From DATKJY01 sp964540105 (GTDB lineage: Bacteria; Zixibacteria; MSB-5A5; GN15; FEB-12): a stretch of 64,000 nucleotides of DNA. A program made the translations under genes and the position numbers. The first letter of the stretch is position 1, and each line of letters opens with the position of its first letter. Under the pieces are notes generated by a model, which was given only the letters and a program-made list of their open reading frames with translations, did not search any database and was not told the DNA's origin. The DNA lies in NCBI GenBank assembly GCA_964540105.1, contig CAZILL010000001.1:558001-622000 (forward strand), in the 5' to 3' direction. Positions 44,415 through 53,765 of this stretch are shown here, piece by piece.

Positions 44415-46916
44415 CTACAAGTCCATCCCGTCGATTCTGCGACCGTCAGGTTCCTCGCGGAACATCTCGCGGCGATGGAAGGGGAGAGCGATGATATCAG
44501 TCGTCAGCGAGTCGGTAAGAAACTGCACTACTTCTCCCGGGCGAGCGTATCCGCCATCACCGAGACCGAGTAGCATGACCAAAGAGTCCTGTTCTATTGT
44601 AAGGCCGTGCACGGCCGAACGAATGTCTACTCTTCGCACCGCGCCCTTGCTCGAACGTTCGATTTCCAGTTTCTCCAACTGAAGCGCGGATTGCAGCTGT
44701 ATTTCGAGTCGCGTTTGGTCGCGCCACATCATGATTGGCACTGTGTAGATTACCCTATTCAGGGTGGAGGAGAGCGACGCGGTCGCCCCCAGCACCACGC
44801 GAGCATCCCGAATCTCCACTCCAGTTGGAAGGACCTTGCGAAGGCTCTCGAGCATAGATATTGTAAAGCTCATCTCAAAGGTTATGTCGACAAATTCTGT
44901 CTCCGACGTGAACCCCAGTGGCAGCGGCGGGCCAAAAGATAGTTTCATGGTTGGGTTGAAACCCTGGCTGTAGGAGACTGGCAGGCGGGCCCGGCGGATA
45001 CAACGCTCCAGCAGGCGCAGGTTGTCGAGATGCGACATATACCGATACGTCGCCGACTTCTCCCAGCGAATTCGGACCCGATTCTTGGTCGGCGCCGCCA
45101 CATTGCGCGATGCGACTTTCTTCTTCGATCTCCCAAATTCCTGAAAATCGTCGTCCTTCTCTCCGGCCTCGGCATCGATCTTGTGGGGAACAAATTCTTT
45201 CAACTGACCCGATGTTCGCTGACGCTCTGCCATGAGGTGCTCGACCGACGGTCCCTTCCTGATGTGCGACCACGGGAGGACCCGTGAAAACGGTATTGCC
45301 CGCAGAGATTCGGCCGGATCCGTACCGGTTTCCCGCAGGGCTGAAAGCCAGGTGTCGACTCGCAGGTCCTCCGACCAGCCATCGAAGCGACAGCCGTTCC
45401 GGTACGCCAGTTCGATCGCAGCGCCGAGCTCACGCCCTCCCCTGCCTAAGATCGCCTGAAGCAGGGCCAGTGCCGTGTTGTTGACCTTGAAGTGCACCTG
45501 GCTATCCCGTGTATGCTTTCTGATGAACGCGACTTTTTCGGAGGCTACCGCTTCGACAGCAACTTCATCCCACTGAAACGGGGTATGGGCTTTCGGGACA
45601 AACGTCGAAAGCGTAACATTGACGGTCTTGTTGTTCGGGAATTCGCGCCCTATCTGGCAGACCGTGCGGCAGATGTTGGCGATCCCCAGCAGGTCCTCCT
45701 GCGTTTCGGTCGGCAGGCCGATCATGAAGTATAGTTTTATCGTCGTCCAGCCCTTTTCGAATGCTATGCGGGCGGTGTCGTAGATAGCGGCGTCGGGGAA
45801 ATCCTTGCGGATGAATAGGCGAAGCCGTTCCGTCCCTGCCTCGGGGGCGATGGTCAATCCGCTCTTGCGCACGCGCTTGACCGCGTCGAAAAGGGATGGT
45901 GTCACTGATCCGGGGCGAAGCGACGGCAAGTTTATTGACACCCGAAGCGGTTCGAGGCGGCGGGATAACGTGTTGGCGAGCGATTCCAGTTCCGGATAAT
46001 CGGTTGTCGAAAGTGACATCAGGCTGATATCTTCGTATCCCGTTGCGGCAAGCTGTTCGTCCACTTGTTGGATAATCTCGACCTGTGGACGCAGACGGAC
46101 CGGCCGGTAAATAGCGGTCGCCAGACAAAACCGGCATCCCTGTGGACACCCGCGCATTATCTCAACGGCAAGATGCGTGTGCGTTGTTTCGACCAGCGGG
46201 ACCAGCGGCTGAGCGGGATAGTATTCTGTTTTCAGATCACCGACCACGCGGGCTTTAATCTGATCCGGGATAGTTTCGACAAGCGGTTTATGCTGGGCGT
46301 CGTACAGTGACGGCACATAGGCCGCTTCAACAGTACGGGCGATGGTCTCGAGTCGGGATCGACGGGGCAGTCCCTTTGTTTCCCTGAGCGACGAAAGAAC
46401 TTCCAGCAGTCCCTCTTCCGCGTCACCGATAAAAGCAATGTCAACAAAGTCAGCGATCGGCTCCGGATTGAAGACCGCCGGCCCGCCGACCAGAATGATC
46501 GGGTGGTTGTCTCCGCGCTGTTCCGACTTGATCGGGATACGAGCCAGCTCAAGCATAGAGAGCATATTCGTGTAGACCGTCTCATCGACCAGCGTGAAGC
46601 CAAAGGCGTCGAATTCGCCGGCTGGTCGCGAGGTCTCCAGGGAGAAGAGCGGTATATCGAGTTTGCGCATGAGTTCTTCGGCGTCGTGATCAACGGCAAA
46701 CACCCGCTCGCAGAGAAATCGATCATCGCGATTGACCAGGTGATACAGTATCTGCAGGCCGGGGTACGATTGGCCGAGCTCATACTTATCCGGGTAGGCG
46801 TGCAGATAGCTGAACCGACCTGACCAGTCTTTGACGATCTGGCCGATTTCGCCGCCGGCGTAACGTCCGGGCTTCACCACAAACGGGAAGAACTTCGCTT
46901 CGAGTAAATCTCTCAT
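44415..46916 (-). CDS. B12-binding radical SAM protein fused to a DUF2344 domain
   Basis: An 833-residue protein. The N-terminal region with GGPAVFNPEPIADFVD is cobalamin-binding-like. A radical SAM core with the CPQGCRFCLA cluster motif (C-x3-C-x2-C) follows. The last about 240 residues form a DUF2344 domain (VRIRWEKSATYRYMSHLDNLRLLER in part, and SYSQGFNP). The TIGR03960-TIGR03936 arrangement is known in many bacteria, often beside RNase G and rplU-rpmA. The substrate is unproven, with an RNA or ribosome-linked role suggested by context. It lies between tsaD and rsmB. Confidence 0.9.
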   Translation of the reverse strand: MRDLLEAKFFPFVVKPGRYAGGEIGQIVKDWSGRFSYLHAYPDKYELGQSYPGLQILYHLVNRDDRFLCERVFAVDHDAEELMRKLDIPLFSLETSRPAGEFDAFGFTLVDETVYTNMLSMLELARIPIKSEQRGDNHPIILVGGPAVFNPEPIADFVDIAFIGDAEEGLLEVLSSLRETKGLPRRSRLETIARTVEAAYVPSLYDAQHKPLVETIPDQIKARVVGDLKTEYYPAQPLVPLVETTHTHLAVEIMRGCPQGCRFCLATAIYRPVRLRPQVEIIQQVDEQLAATGYEDISLMSLSTTDYPELESLANTLSRRLEPLRVSINLPSLRPGSVTPSLFDAVKRVRKSGLTIAPEAGTERLRLFIRKDFPDAAIYDTARIAFEKGWTTIKLYFMIGLPTETQEDLLGIANICRTVCQIGREFPNNKTVNVTLSTFVPKAHTPFQWDEVAVEAVASEKVAFIRKHTRDSQVHFKVNNTALALLQAILGRGGRELGAAIELAYRNGCRFDGWSEDLRVDTWLSALRETGTDPAESLRAIPFSRVLPWSHIRKGPSVEHLMAERQRTSGQLKEFVPHKIDAEAGEKDDDFQEFGRSKKKVASRNVAAPTKNRVRIRWEKSATYRYMSHLDNLRLLERCIRRARLPVSYSQGFNPTMKLSFGPPLPLGFTSETEFVDITFEMSFTISMLESLRKVLPTGVEIRDARVVLGATASLSSTLNRVIYTVPIMMWRDQTRLEIQLQSALQLEKLEIERSSKGAVRRVDIRSAVHGLTIEQDSLVMLLGLGDGGYARPGEVVQFLTDSLTTDIIALPFHRREMFREEPDGRRIDGMDL

Positions 46917-47019
46917 CAGGAAAACAGGTGCTACGGTTACACGAATTCTGAGGACAGAATAACATGATCTCCGTCGATGTGCAAGGGGGGAGATTGACGA
47001 CCGGGAGCGCCGCGACGAC

Positions 47020-48015
47020 CTATTCCAGTTTCAGGTATGGGACCGCCTCAACAGCCAGCTCGGTCGGACCCTCCTTCTGGAAGCGAAAATACCCGGCGGC
47101 GGCGATCATCGCGGCGTTGTCCGTACAGAGCGCCAGTGATGGGAAGAAGAGTCGGCACTTCATTCTCTCAAGTCGCTCCCCCAGCGATCGGCGTAGATGA
47201 CTGTTGGCCGCAACGCCTCCTGAGATGGTTACATCCCGAATACCCTGTTCGGCGGCGGCAATCGTTTTCTCGACAAGCACATCAACTACGGCTGCCTGAA
47301 ACGACGCCGCAATGTCAGCCCGGTGAGTCTCGAGTTGCCCGGAATCCAGTTTGTCGACGTGGAGAGCGACCGCGGTCTTGAGCCCCGAAAACGAAAACTG
47401 ATATCCTTCTCTCTTTATTGGTCGGGGGAAGTGAACGTACTTCGGGTTTCCGAGTTGAGCAAGTCGATCGAGCTTCGCGCCGCCGGGGTAGCCCAGGCCA
47501 ATGATCTTGGCCACTTTGTCGAAAGCTTCGCCAGCGGCGTCATCTTTGGTCCTGCCGAGAATCGTGTAGTTGCCGAAGCTGTTCACTTCTACCAACATGG
47601 TATGACCGCCGGAGATCAGGAGGGTCAGATGATGCGCTTCGAGATCGTGATGCTCGAGGATGTTGGCTGTCAGATGTCCTTCGAGGTGGTTAACTGCGAC
47701 GAAGGGAATGCTGCCGGCGTAGGCAAGCCCCTTTGCGAATGTCAGTCCGACGAGGAGGGGGCCGACCAGCCCGGGACCTGCGGTCGCGGCGATCAGCCCG
47801 ATGTCGGTGAATTGAACACCGGCCTCCGCAAGCGCCTGATGATAGATGGGAATAATCGTCTTTATATGTTCCCGACTTGCAACCTCCGGAACAACGCCGC
47901 CGAATTTGTGGTGGGCAACTTGCGAAAGAATCACGTTCGATAGGGCCCGATGGCCGTCCTCGATAACCGCCACCGAGGTTTCATCGCACGATGTTTCAAT
48001 CCCGAGAACGAGCAT
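47020..48015 (-). CDS. tsaD: tRNA N6-threonylcarbamoyladenosine transferase subunit TsaD
   Basis: A 331-residue TsaD (Gcp/Kae1 family). LGIETSCDETSVAVIEDG at the N-terminus, VNHLEGH with the metal-binding histidine pair, and SGGHTMLVEV, then ISGGVAANSHLR, are diagnostic. With TsaB and TsaE it makes t6A37. Neither of those genes is in the window. It overlaps no neighbour; its start is 2 bp after the ybbR stop. Confidence 0.96.
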   Translation of the reverse strand: MLVLGIETSCDETSVAVIEDGHRALSNVILSQVAHHKFGGVVPEVASREHIKTIIPIYHQALAEAGVQFTDIGLIAATAGPGLVGPLLVGLTFAKGLAYAGSIPFVAVNHLEGHLTANILEHHDLEAHHLTLLISGGHTMLVEVNSFGNYTILGRTKDDAAGEAFDKVAKIIGLGYPGGAKLDRLAQLGNPKYVHFPRPIKREGYQFSFSGLKTAVALHVDKLDSGQLETHRADIAASFQAAVVDVLVEKTIAAAEQGIRDVTISGGVAANSHLRRSLGERLERMKCRLFFPSLALCTDNAAMIAAAGYFRFQKEGPTELAVEAVPYLKLE

Positions 48016-48017
48016 AA

Positions 48018-48935
48018 CTATCGCGTCAAAATCCGGACAGAATCAGCCGAAGCACGCTTGACGCGGAAGTTCGACGGACAGTCAAACTTCAGCGGCGCGA
48101 CACCAGCCGCATCAGCATCGCGAAAATCCGCCGACACGGTGATCGCATTCTTGTTGAGTAGGTCGATATCCTCCGGCGGTCCGGCCAGTTCCAATCGCAC
48201 AAAGGCAGGGTCGGTCGTTGTCGTGATTGAAGGGGGAGCGTTGTATACCATGATGGGCAGATGCTCATAGACCCGAGTCTTGATCGGTATCACTTCGATT
48301 GTCACCGTTGCGGAGTCGGGCTCCATACGCATGCCGTAGCCTGCCGGGTAAATCAGGGGAAGCTTAACGGTCACGTTGTTTCGCAGGGCATCGAACTCGC
48401 GCCACTCAGTCGCTACCGTTGTGATCCCGCGCAGTACAGACTTTGGCCCATACAAGGCCGCCTTCTGAGGGGTCACTTCGATGCGCTTGCTGACCGAGAA
48501 GCCATCATCGGCGACGGTTACGATATCAGGCCGTATGGCGACCATGCTCTTCGATTCGACGTCGACATCAAGCTCAATCGCCGACGGTGATACGATGTCG
48601 TCGATAACAGCTGACTTGACGGGAGTGACGAGGAACGTGTTATCCGAGTTCAGGGGAAACGTCGCATGTCCGACCTGGAGTTTGGTGGCGCTGATCCGTA
48701 TGCCGTTCTGCCGCCAGTTACTGAGAAGAAGTTGCTTTCCCTTGGCCGAGACCGAAATCAGAATAGAATCAAGAGGCATAGTGGTGAGCGTATGATGTTC
48801 CTTGACTTCAATCCTCGTGACCGGTAAGCGAAGTTCCACCGTGTAAATCTTGTCAGTGGCGACATGAAACCACACGAGGAATCCCATGACCAACGCGACT
48901 ATCTTCAGCCAGAGGTTGCCCAGAATCTTCAGCAT
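48018..48935 (-). CDS. YbbR-domain protein (CdaR-like)
   Basis: A 305-residue protein with one N-terminal membrane segment (about 5-25) and YbbR repeats on the outer side. The segments VYGPKSVLRGI-like (LYGPKSVLRGITTVATEW) and PLIYPAGYGMRMEPDSATVTIEV are typical. In Gram-positive bacteria CdaR regulates the c-di-AMP synthase CdaA, which lies beside it. No DAC cyclase gene is found here, and the direct neighbours are tsaD and a beta-propeller gene. Confidence 0.85.
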   Translation of the reverse strand: MLKILGNLWLKIVALVMGFLVWFHVATDKIYTVELRLPVTRIEVKEHHTLTTMPLDSILISVSAKGKQLLLSNWRQNGIRISATKLQVGHATFPLNSDNTFLVTPVKSAVIDDIVSPSAIELDVDVESKSMVAIRPDIVTVADDGFSVSKRIEVTPQKAALYGPKSVLRGITTVATEWREFDALRNNVTVKLPLIYPAGYGMRMEPDSATVTIEVIPIKTRVYEHLPIMVYNAPPSITTTTDPAFVRLELAGPPEDIDLLNKNAITVSADFRDADAAGVAPLKFDCPSNFRVKRASADSVRILTR

Positions 48936-49011
48936 GACCCACCAAACGTCTGTCTCACCAGTTTATGGTATCGTTTTGCGATCGGGGAATCAACGACTTC
49001 TTGTCGTAAGG

Positions 49012-50484
49012 TCAATTGACGCGATGGGGATTGTTCCACCAGAAGCGGGTTACCCCTCTGTCCGTTCCAACCCAGAGATAGTCACCGTCAAAGAGAAGAG
49101 CGTAGACATAGTCGGAGGCTAACCCGTCGTTGACACCGAATTCGCGGGTAGACGGCTCCTTGCGATCGAAGAAAAGCATGGTGAGCCCGCCATCCGAGGC
49201 GAGCGCCACGGCTTCGCCGTTGACCGCCAGGGCGCGACTGTCCAATTTCTGCGAGAGGATACGAAAGGGCTCGACCTTACCAGTCTCAGTGTCGACTCTG
49301 ACTACCCCCGCATCTGAGGCGAGCCATAGAAAGGAACCGAAATGATCGACATCAAGAACTCGATTGAAGAGCACCCGACTCGGATCTTGAAATTGCTGCA
49401 ATTTGCCTGTTGCCAACGCCATGCGATAGGCGCCGACACTGGAGGCAATCCAGAGATACGAGTCGACCACATCCATGGCATAGATCACCCGGTTGAAGAA
49501 CAGCTTTTGACCGATGTAAGCGATCGAGTCGCAGCATTGCCGAACTGACACCAAACCGCTGCCGGTTCCTATGAAGAGTTCATCCTCAACTCTCTTGAGG
49601 CTGATTATGTCCTGAGAGCTGAGTCCCGAACTCTGATCCAAGTGCGCCACAACCCGTAGCGATTTCTTCTCAACGACAAAGAGGCCGCGAGAGGTACCCA
49701 CATAGAGATTCGCCTGATCCGATTCGAGGCAGTTGACATCGCCGTCTGGCAGCTCGGACATCGGGCCGGTTTCCAGATTGACGAAGCGATTATTCTTGAG
49801 ATTGAAGCCGGACAAACCCGTTCGAACGCTGTTCAGGACTGGACCCGAGATCCACAGGATCGTATCGTCTTGGTGCAAAGCATATGCGGGATCCTGAAGA
49901 AGGCCATACGGGATTCGTTCGACCCGGTTCGACCCCGATCCCCCTCGGAACGCCCCGTAACCCCACGTTCCAATCCATCGATTTCCTGCCCCATCGTCAA
50001 CAACATCGCTCATCCTGAAAGAACGGCCATAGGTGTCGAGGAAACTGCCGTCACCTGTGTAATTGATCCCGGTCGGCATGATCAGAACCTTCGGGGGGTC
50101 AAGGTGATGGTCGTCGGATTGGATCACCGGCCAGTCGGGAAGCAGGAACCATTGGGAAAACAGGCTGTCGAACTGGTAGATCCCGCGCGCCGTTTTCACG
50201 CAGATCGGATCGTCAAATCGACCAACTCGAACTTCTTCGACGCCAGCATCGGCAAGACCGCTTACGCCCGTGAGAGGTTCGTTCCAGCGGCTTTCAATCT
50301 TGTTAAAGACGATTACCCCGTTGGTGGTCGCGAAGTAGACGCGACTCTGGGAGCTCGCAATCGCGCTGACAAAGTTGAAATCAGCATACGTGATCGCCTG
50401 TCCCTTTGGGACTCCTGCTTCGATCGAACTCTGGGCAAGGGAGGATATCAGAAGAGTGGCGAGAATCCGAACAACTCTCGTCAT
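49012..50484 (-). CDS. Exported beta-propeller (two-component propeller-like) protein
   Basis: A 490-residue protein with a signal peptide (about 1-23) and repeated short blades of the two-component-regulator propeller type: YFATTNGVIVFNKIESRW, NLYVGTSRGLFVVE, ELFIGTGSGLVSVRQ, YLWIASSVGAYRMA and YLWVGTDRGVTRFWWN. Such sensor propellers usually precede a kinase, but no transmembrane or kinase part is present here. It overlaps the amidohydrolase gene by 4 bp. The role is unknown, perhaps ligand binding in the periplasm. Confidence 0.78.
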   Translation of the reverse strand: MTRVVRILATLLISSLAQSSIEAGVPKGQAITYADFNFVSAIASSQSRVYFATTNGVIVFNKIESRWNEPLTGVSGLADAGVEEVRVGRFDDPICVKTARGIYQFDSLFSQWFLLPDWPVIQSDDHHLDPPKVLIMPTGINYTGDGSFLDTYGRSFRMSDVVDDGAGNRWIGTWGYGAFRGGSGSNRVERIPYGLLQDPAYALHQDDTILWISGPVLNSVRTGLSGFNLKNNRFVNLETGPMSELPDGDVNCLESDQANLYVGTSRGLFVVEKKSLRVVAHLDQSSGLSSQDIISLKRVEDELFIGTGSGLVSVRQCCDSIAYIGQKLFFNRVIYAMDVVDSYLWIASSVGAYRMALATGKLQQFQDPSRVLFNRVLDVDHFGSFLWLASDAGVVRVDTETGKVEPFRILSQKLDSRALAVNGEAVALASDGGLTMLFFDRKEPSTREFGVNDGLASDYVYALLFDGDYLWVGTDRGVTRFWWNNPHRVN

Positions 50485-51674
50485 TGCACTTCTTTCGCAA
50501 GAACATTGAGGGCAACTCCCGCCAGAAGAGCCGTTCCGAGCAGCATTGCGTTTTCGTCAACCATGAAAGCGGGGGAGTGCCACGGTTGATCGGCTTTCAG
50601 TTTACGGTTCATCACTCCCAGCCGGAACATAGCCCCCGGTACCTGCTCGAGATAGCACGCGAAGTCTTCACCGCCGAGGACGGGCTCGGTGGTGACGATC
50701 TTTCCCTTGCCGAAGAGTACCGTAAACGTTTCTTCAATGAGCTTGTTGACGGCGGCGTCGTTTCTCAAAAGAGGATAACTAGCAACGTCGCGCAGTTCTA
50801 TCGAAGCCCCGCGCGCGCGAGCAATCCCCGTCGCCGTCCTGCGAATGAGAGCCGGCACCGAGCGGCGAGCTCGCTCGGAAAGCGTCCGCGCCGTTCCTTC
50901 GAGTCGAACTGTGTCGGCGACAACATTGCGAGCCGTGCCTCCCTGTATCTGCCCAAAGGTCACGACAACTGGGTCGACCGGATCGATTTCGCGAGACACA
51001 ATCTTCTGGATGGAATCGATCAATTCTGCTGCCGTGGTGATAGCATCCACCGCAAGGTGCGGCCGCGCCGCATGACCGGCACGTCCGTGTACGATGAGGT
51101 CAAAGTCATAGACTGAAGCCATAGTGACTCCGTCACGAAGTCCGATCTGGCCGACCGGGACGTGAGGGTCAACGTGCAGTCCGAAGATCATATCGACGTC
51201 TTTCAGCGCACCGTTTTCGATCATCGGCCGCGCACCCCCCGGAGGCATCTCTTCAGCGGGCTGGAAGATAAACCGTATCCTGCCGTTCATTTGACTTCGG
51301 AAGCGCGCGGTGACGGTTGCTACTCCCAGAACTGTCGCCATATGAACGTCATGCCCACAGGCATGCATCACACCCGCGCGTCGTGATGAAAAGGGTATCC
51401 GGTTTTGCTCGAGTATTGGAAGGGCGTCGATGTCGCTACGAACCGCAATCGTCGGACCGGGATAATCGCCGACTAATTCGGCCAGAACTCCGGTCTTGAG
51501 TCGTAGCGGAAGAATCCGCAACCCAATGCGAGACAATTCGTTTCGGAGGAAGGCTGTTGTATGATGTTCTTGATTGGACAATTCAGGATGTTGATGAAGA
51601 CGGCGGCGCCACGCGATCTGTTTTTTCTGATTGACCTTGGCCAATCTCAGGATTTCGCTTTCGCGGCGATTCAT
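50481..51674 (-). CDS. M20-family amidohydrolase (N-acyl amino-acid type)
   Basis: About 397 residues from the ATG at 51674; 30 further in-frame codons upstream lack homology. WRRRLHQHPELS at the start, MHACGHDVHMATVLG and QPAEEMPPGGA hold the metal ligands, HVDPHVPVGQI another, and the C-terminal LGGEDFACYL the last. It resembles HipO/AmhX-type zinc amidohydrolases that hydrolyse N-acyl or N-acetyl amino acids. It opens the long minus-strand run down to rqcH. Confidence 0.9.
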   Translation of the reverse strand: MNRRESEILRLAKVNQKKQIAWRRRLHQHPELSNQEHHTTAFLRNELSRIGLRILPLRLKTGVLAELVGDYPGPTIAVRSDIDALPILEQNRIPFSSRRAGVMHACGHDVHMATVLGVATVTARFRSQMNGRIRFIFQPAEEMPPGGARPMIENGALKDVDMIFGLHVDPHVPVGQIGLRDGVTMASVYDFDLIVHGRAGHAARPHLAVDAITTAAELIDSIQKIVSREIDPVDPVVVTFGQIQGGTARNVVADTVRLEGTARTLSERARRSVPALIRRTATGIARARGASIELRDVASYPLLRNDAAVNKLIEETFTVLFGKGKIVTTEPVLGGEDFACYLEQVPGAMFRLGVMNRKLKADQPWHSPAFMVDENAMLLGTALLAGVALNVLAKEVQ

Positions 51675-51841
51675 GTTCGTACGATACCGCTTTGCATGCC
51701 GCCGAGCAAGTTGTAATGGCTCGCAGGCTAACCAGCCCCGACGTTGCACAGCGAGGCAGTGCATATCATTTCAGCACGGAAGGTTCAGCGACTTTTCTCT
51801 TGTGTCCGTCCATGTCAAAAGCGTACTTTCCTAATCCAGGT

Positions 51842-51857
51842 TCTCAGGCTACTGAGA
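51842..51857 (+). promoter_or_regulatory. Hairpin/palindrome before the Nramp gene
   Basis: A 6-bp perfect inverted repeat with 4 bp between, 20 bp before the ATG. It could be an operator for a metal-dependent repressor, but it is short. I do not recognise a manganese riboswitch here. Confidence 0.3.
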
Positions 51858-51876
51858 GTTAGAAACCGTATCGCTG

Positions 51877-53247
51877 ATGAGATTCATGTCTTTATTTCGC
51901 AAGTCCCATCCTGAAACCAGTGACTCTGGCTGGAGGCAGGAAGTCTCGACCCCGTCTTTGCCCGAATCGTATGCCAGTGTGCAGATCCCCGAAGGGGCAC
52001 GCTTCCTGCGCAAGTTCCTGGCGTTCTTTGGCCCTGGTCTGATGATTTCGGTCGGGTATATGGATCCTGGCAACTGGGCAACCGACCTCGCCGGAGGAGC
52101 GCAGTTCGGCTTCACGCTTCTGTCTGTGATCCTGATGGCAAATCTGATGGCCATAATCCTGCAGTATCTCTCGTTGAAACTCGGAATTGTGACCGGACGT
52201 GACTTAGCCCAGGCCTGTCGTGATCATTATTCCCGGCCAGTGGCAATTGCACTGTGGGTGCTGTGCGAGGTAGCCATCTCGGCGTGCGATCTCGCTGAAG
52301 TCATCGGCTCGGCCATCGCGCTGAATCTGCTCTTTCACATCCCGCTCATTGTGGGCGTCTTTATCACCGCTTTGGATGTCATGTTGATTCTAGTTCTTCA
52401 AAATCGCGGTTTTCGGGTCATTGAAAGTCTCGTCGCCGGGCTCATCGTCCTGATCGGCGCTTGTTTCGCATACGAACTCATCGCCTCCAATCCGTCCCTT
52501 CGAGGGATCGCCGGAGGACTAATTCCCTCGCCAGAAATCGTACAGAATCCGGCCATGCTGTATATTGCCATCGGCATTCTCGGGGCAACGGTTATGCCTC
52601 ACAACCTTTATCTTCATTCCAGCATCGTTCAAACGCGCGCCTTCGAGCGCAATGTTCTCGGCAAAAAGATGGCTCTTAAATTCGCGACGCTCGATTCTAC
52701 CGGCGCACTCCTCACCGCCTTTTTCATCAATGCCGCCATCTTGATCGTCAGCGCGGCTGCTTTTCACGGGACCGAACACCAGAACGTCGCCGATATCTCC
52801 GACGCCTATCAGCTCCTTACCCCCGTGCTCGGAGCTACCTTCGCCAGCACGCTGTTTGCCGTGGCGCTTCTTGCTTCAGGTCAGAGTTCATCATTGACCG
52901 GCACTATGGCCGGACAGATCGTCATGGAAGGCTTCATAGATATTCGGCTGCGCCCCTGGCTGCGGCGTCTCCTGACACGACTGGTGGCGATCGTTCCGGC
53001 GGCAATTGTAGCTGGATTCTATGGTGAAGCGGGAGTGGGTAAGCTGCTGATCTTCAGCCAGGTTATCCTCTCGCTTCAATTGGGTTTCGCCGTCGTTCCA
53101 CTCATCATGTTTACCTCCGACCGCCGAAAAATGGGTTCATTTGTGAACGCCCCGGCGCTGAAAGGGCTCTCCTGGCTCATCGCGATTGTCATTGTCGGTT
53201 TGAACGTATATCTGCTTGTGCAGACTATTCGGGGTTGGTTAACCTAA
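51877..53247 (+). CDS. mntH: Nramp-type divalent metal transporter
   Basis: A 456-residue membrane protein with about eleven TMs. The metal-binding motifs DPGN (SVGYMDPGNWATDLAGGAQFG, in part) in TM1 and MPHN (GATVMPHNLYLHS) in TM6 are intact. It imports Mn2+ or Fe2+ with protons. The ATG at 51877 is used; an ATG 9 bp downstream is possible. A universal stress protein gene follows 24 bp later, a common pairing with Nramp in several phyla. Confidence 0.93.
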   Translation: MRFMSLFRKSHPETSDSGWRQEVSTPSLPESYASVQIPEGARFLRKFLAFFGPGLMISVGYMDPGNWATDLAGGAQFGFTLLSVILMANLMAIILQYLSLKLGIVTGRDLAQACRDHYSRPVAIALWVLCEVAISACDLAEVIGSAIALNLLFHIPLIVGVFITALDVMLILVLQNRGFRVIESLVAGLIVLIGACFAYELIASNPSLRGIAGGLIPSPEIVQNPAMLYIAIGILGATVMPHNLYLHSSIVQTRAFERNVLGKKMALKFATLDSTGALLTAFFINAAILIVSAAAFHGTEHQNVADISDAYQLLTPVLGATFASTLFAVALLASGQSSSLTGTMAGQIVMEGFIDIRLRPWLRRLLTRLVAIVPAAIVAGFYGEAGVGKLLIFSQVILSLQLGFAVVPLIMFTSDRRKMGSFVNAPALKGLSWLIAIVIVGLNVYLLVQTIRGWLT

Positions 53248-53271
53248 CACACTGACAGGAAAGATCGAGAC

Positions 53272-53715
53272 ATGTACCATCACATTCTGATCGCTCTTGA
53301 GAATTCCCCAACCGATGTGGCCATTCTCACCCACATCCGACCGCTTGTGAAACTGACTCAGGCGAAGCTCATCCTGACGCACGTAGCCGACGGGTTTGTC
53401 GCACGCAATCAGGATCACTTCAATCTCCAGGATTCAGAAGAAATCCGCAAGGATCGCGAATACCTTGAGCAGATCAAGCTGGAACTTACAAGCGAAGGCT
53501 TCGAGGTTGAAGCGATCCTTGCCAGGGGAGATCCAGCCGCCCAGATCGTGGCGCTCGCCCACAGCTCCGGCTGCGACCTGATCGCGATGTCCACCCACGG
53601 ACATCGCTTCATTGGCGATCTCATATTCGGCAGTGTCGCCTCAAACGTACGTCATCTGACCGACCTCCCTGTTCTCCTTGTACCTGCCAGACGTAAATCA
53701 AAACCCTCCGAATAA
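53272..53715 (+). CDS. Universal stress protein (UspA family)
   Basis: A 147-residue single UspA domain. A YHHILIALENS opening, LARGDPAAQIV, and AMSTHGHRFIGDLIFGSVASNV are the alpha/beta core and ATP-binding loop (G-x9-GS). AGGAAAG precedes the ATG. It is directly downstream of mntH and probably in the same transcript. The role is generic stress binding; no specific partner is evident. Confidence 0.93.
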   Translation: MYHHILIALENSPTDVAILTHIRPLVKLTQAKLILTHVADGFVARNQDHFNLQDSEEIRKDREYLEQIKLELTSEGFEVEAILARGDPAAQIVALAHSSGCDLIAMSTHGHRFIGDLIFGSVASNVRHLTDLPVLLVPARRKSKPSE

Positions 53716-53765
53716 TCCGGAGAGCCGAGTCAAGTGCTTTCCACGGTTCCCGAGTCTGTAGCTTG

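Noticed and set aside
51775..51876. Manganese (yybP-ykoY) riboswitch before mntH
   Set aside because: The conserved loops of that riboswitch are not found; only a short hairpin is present.
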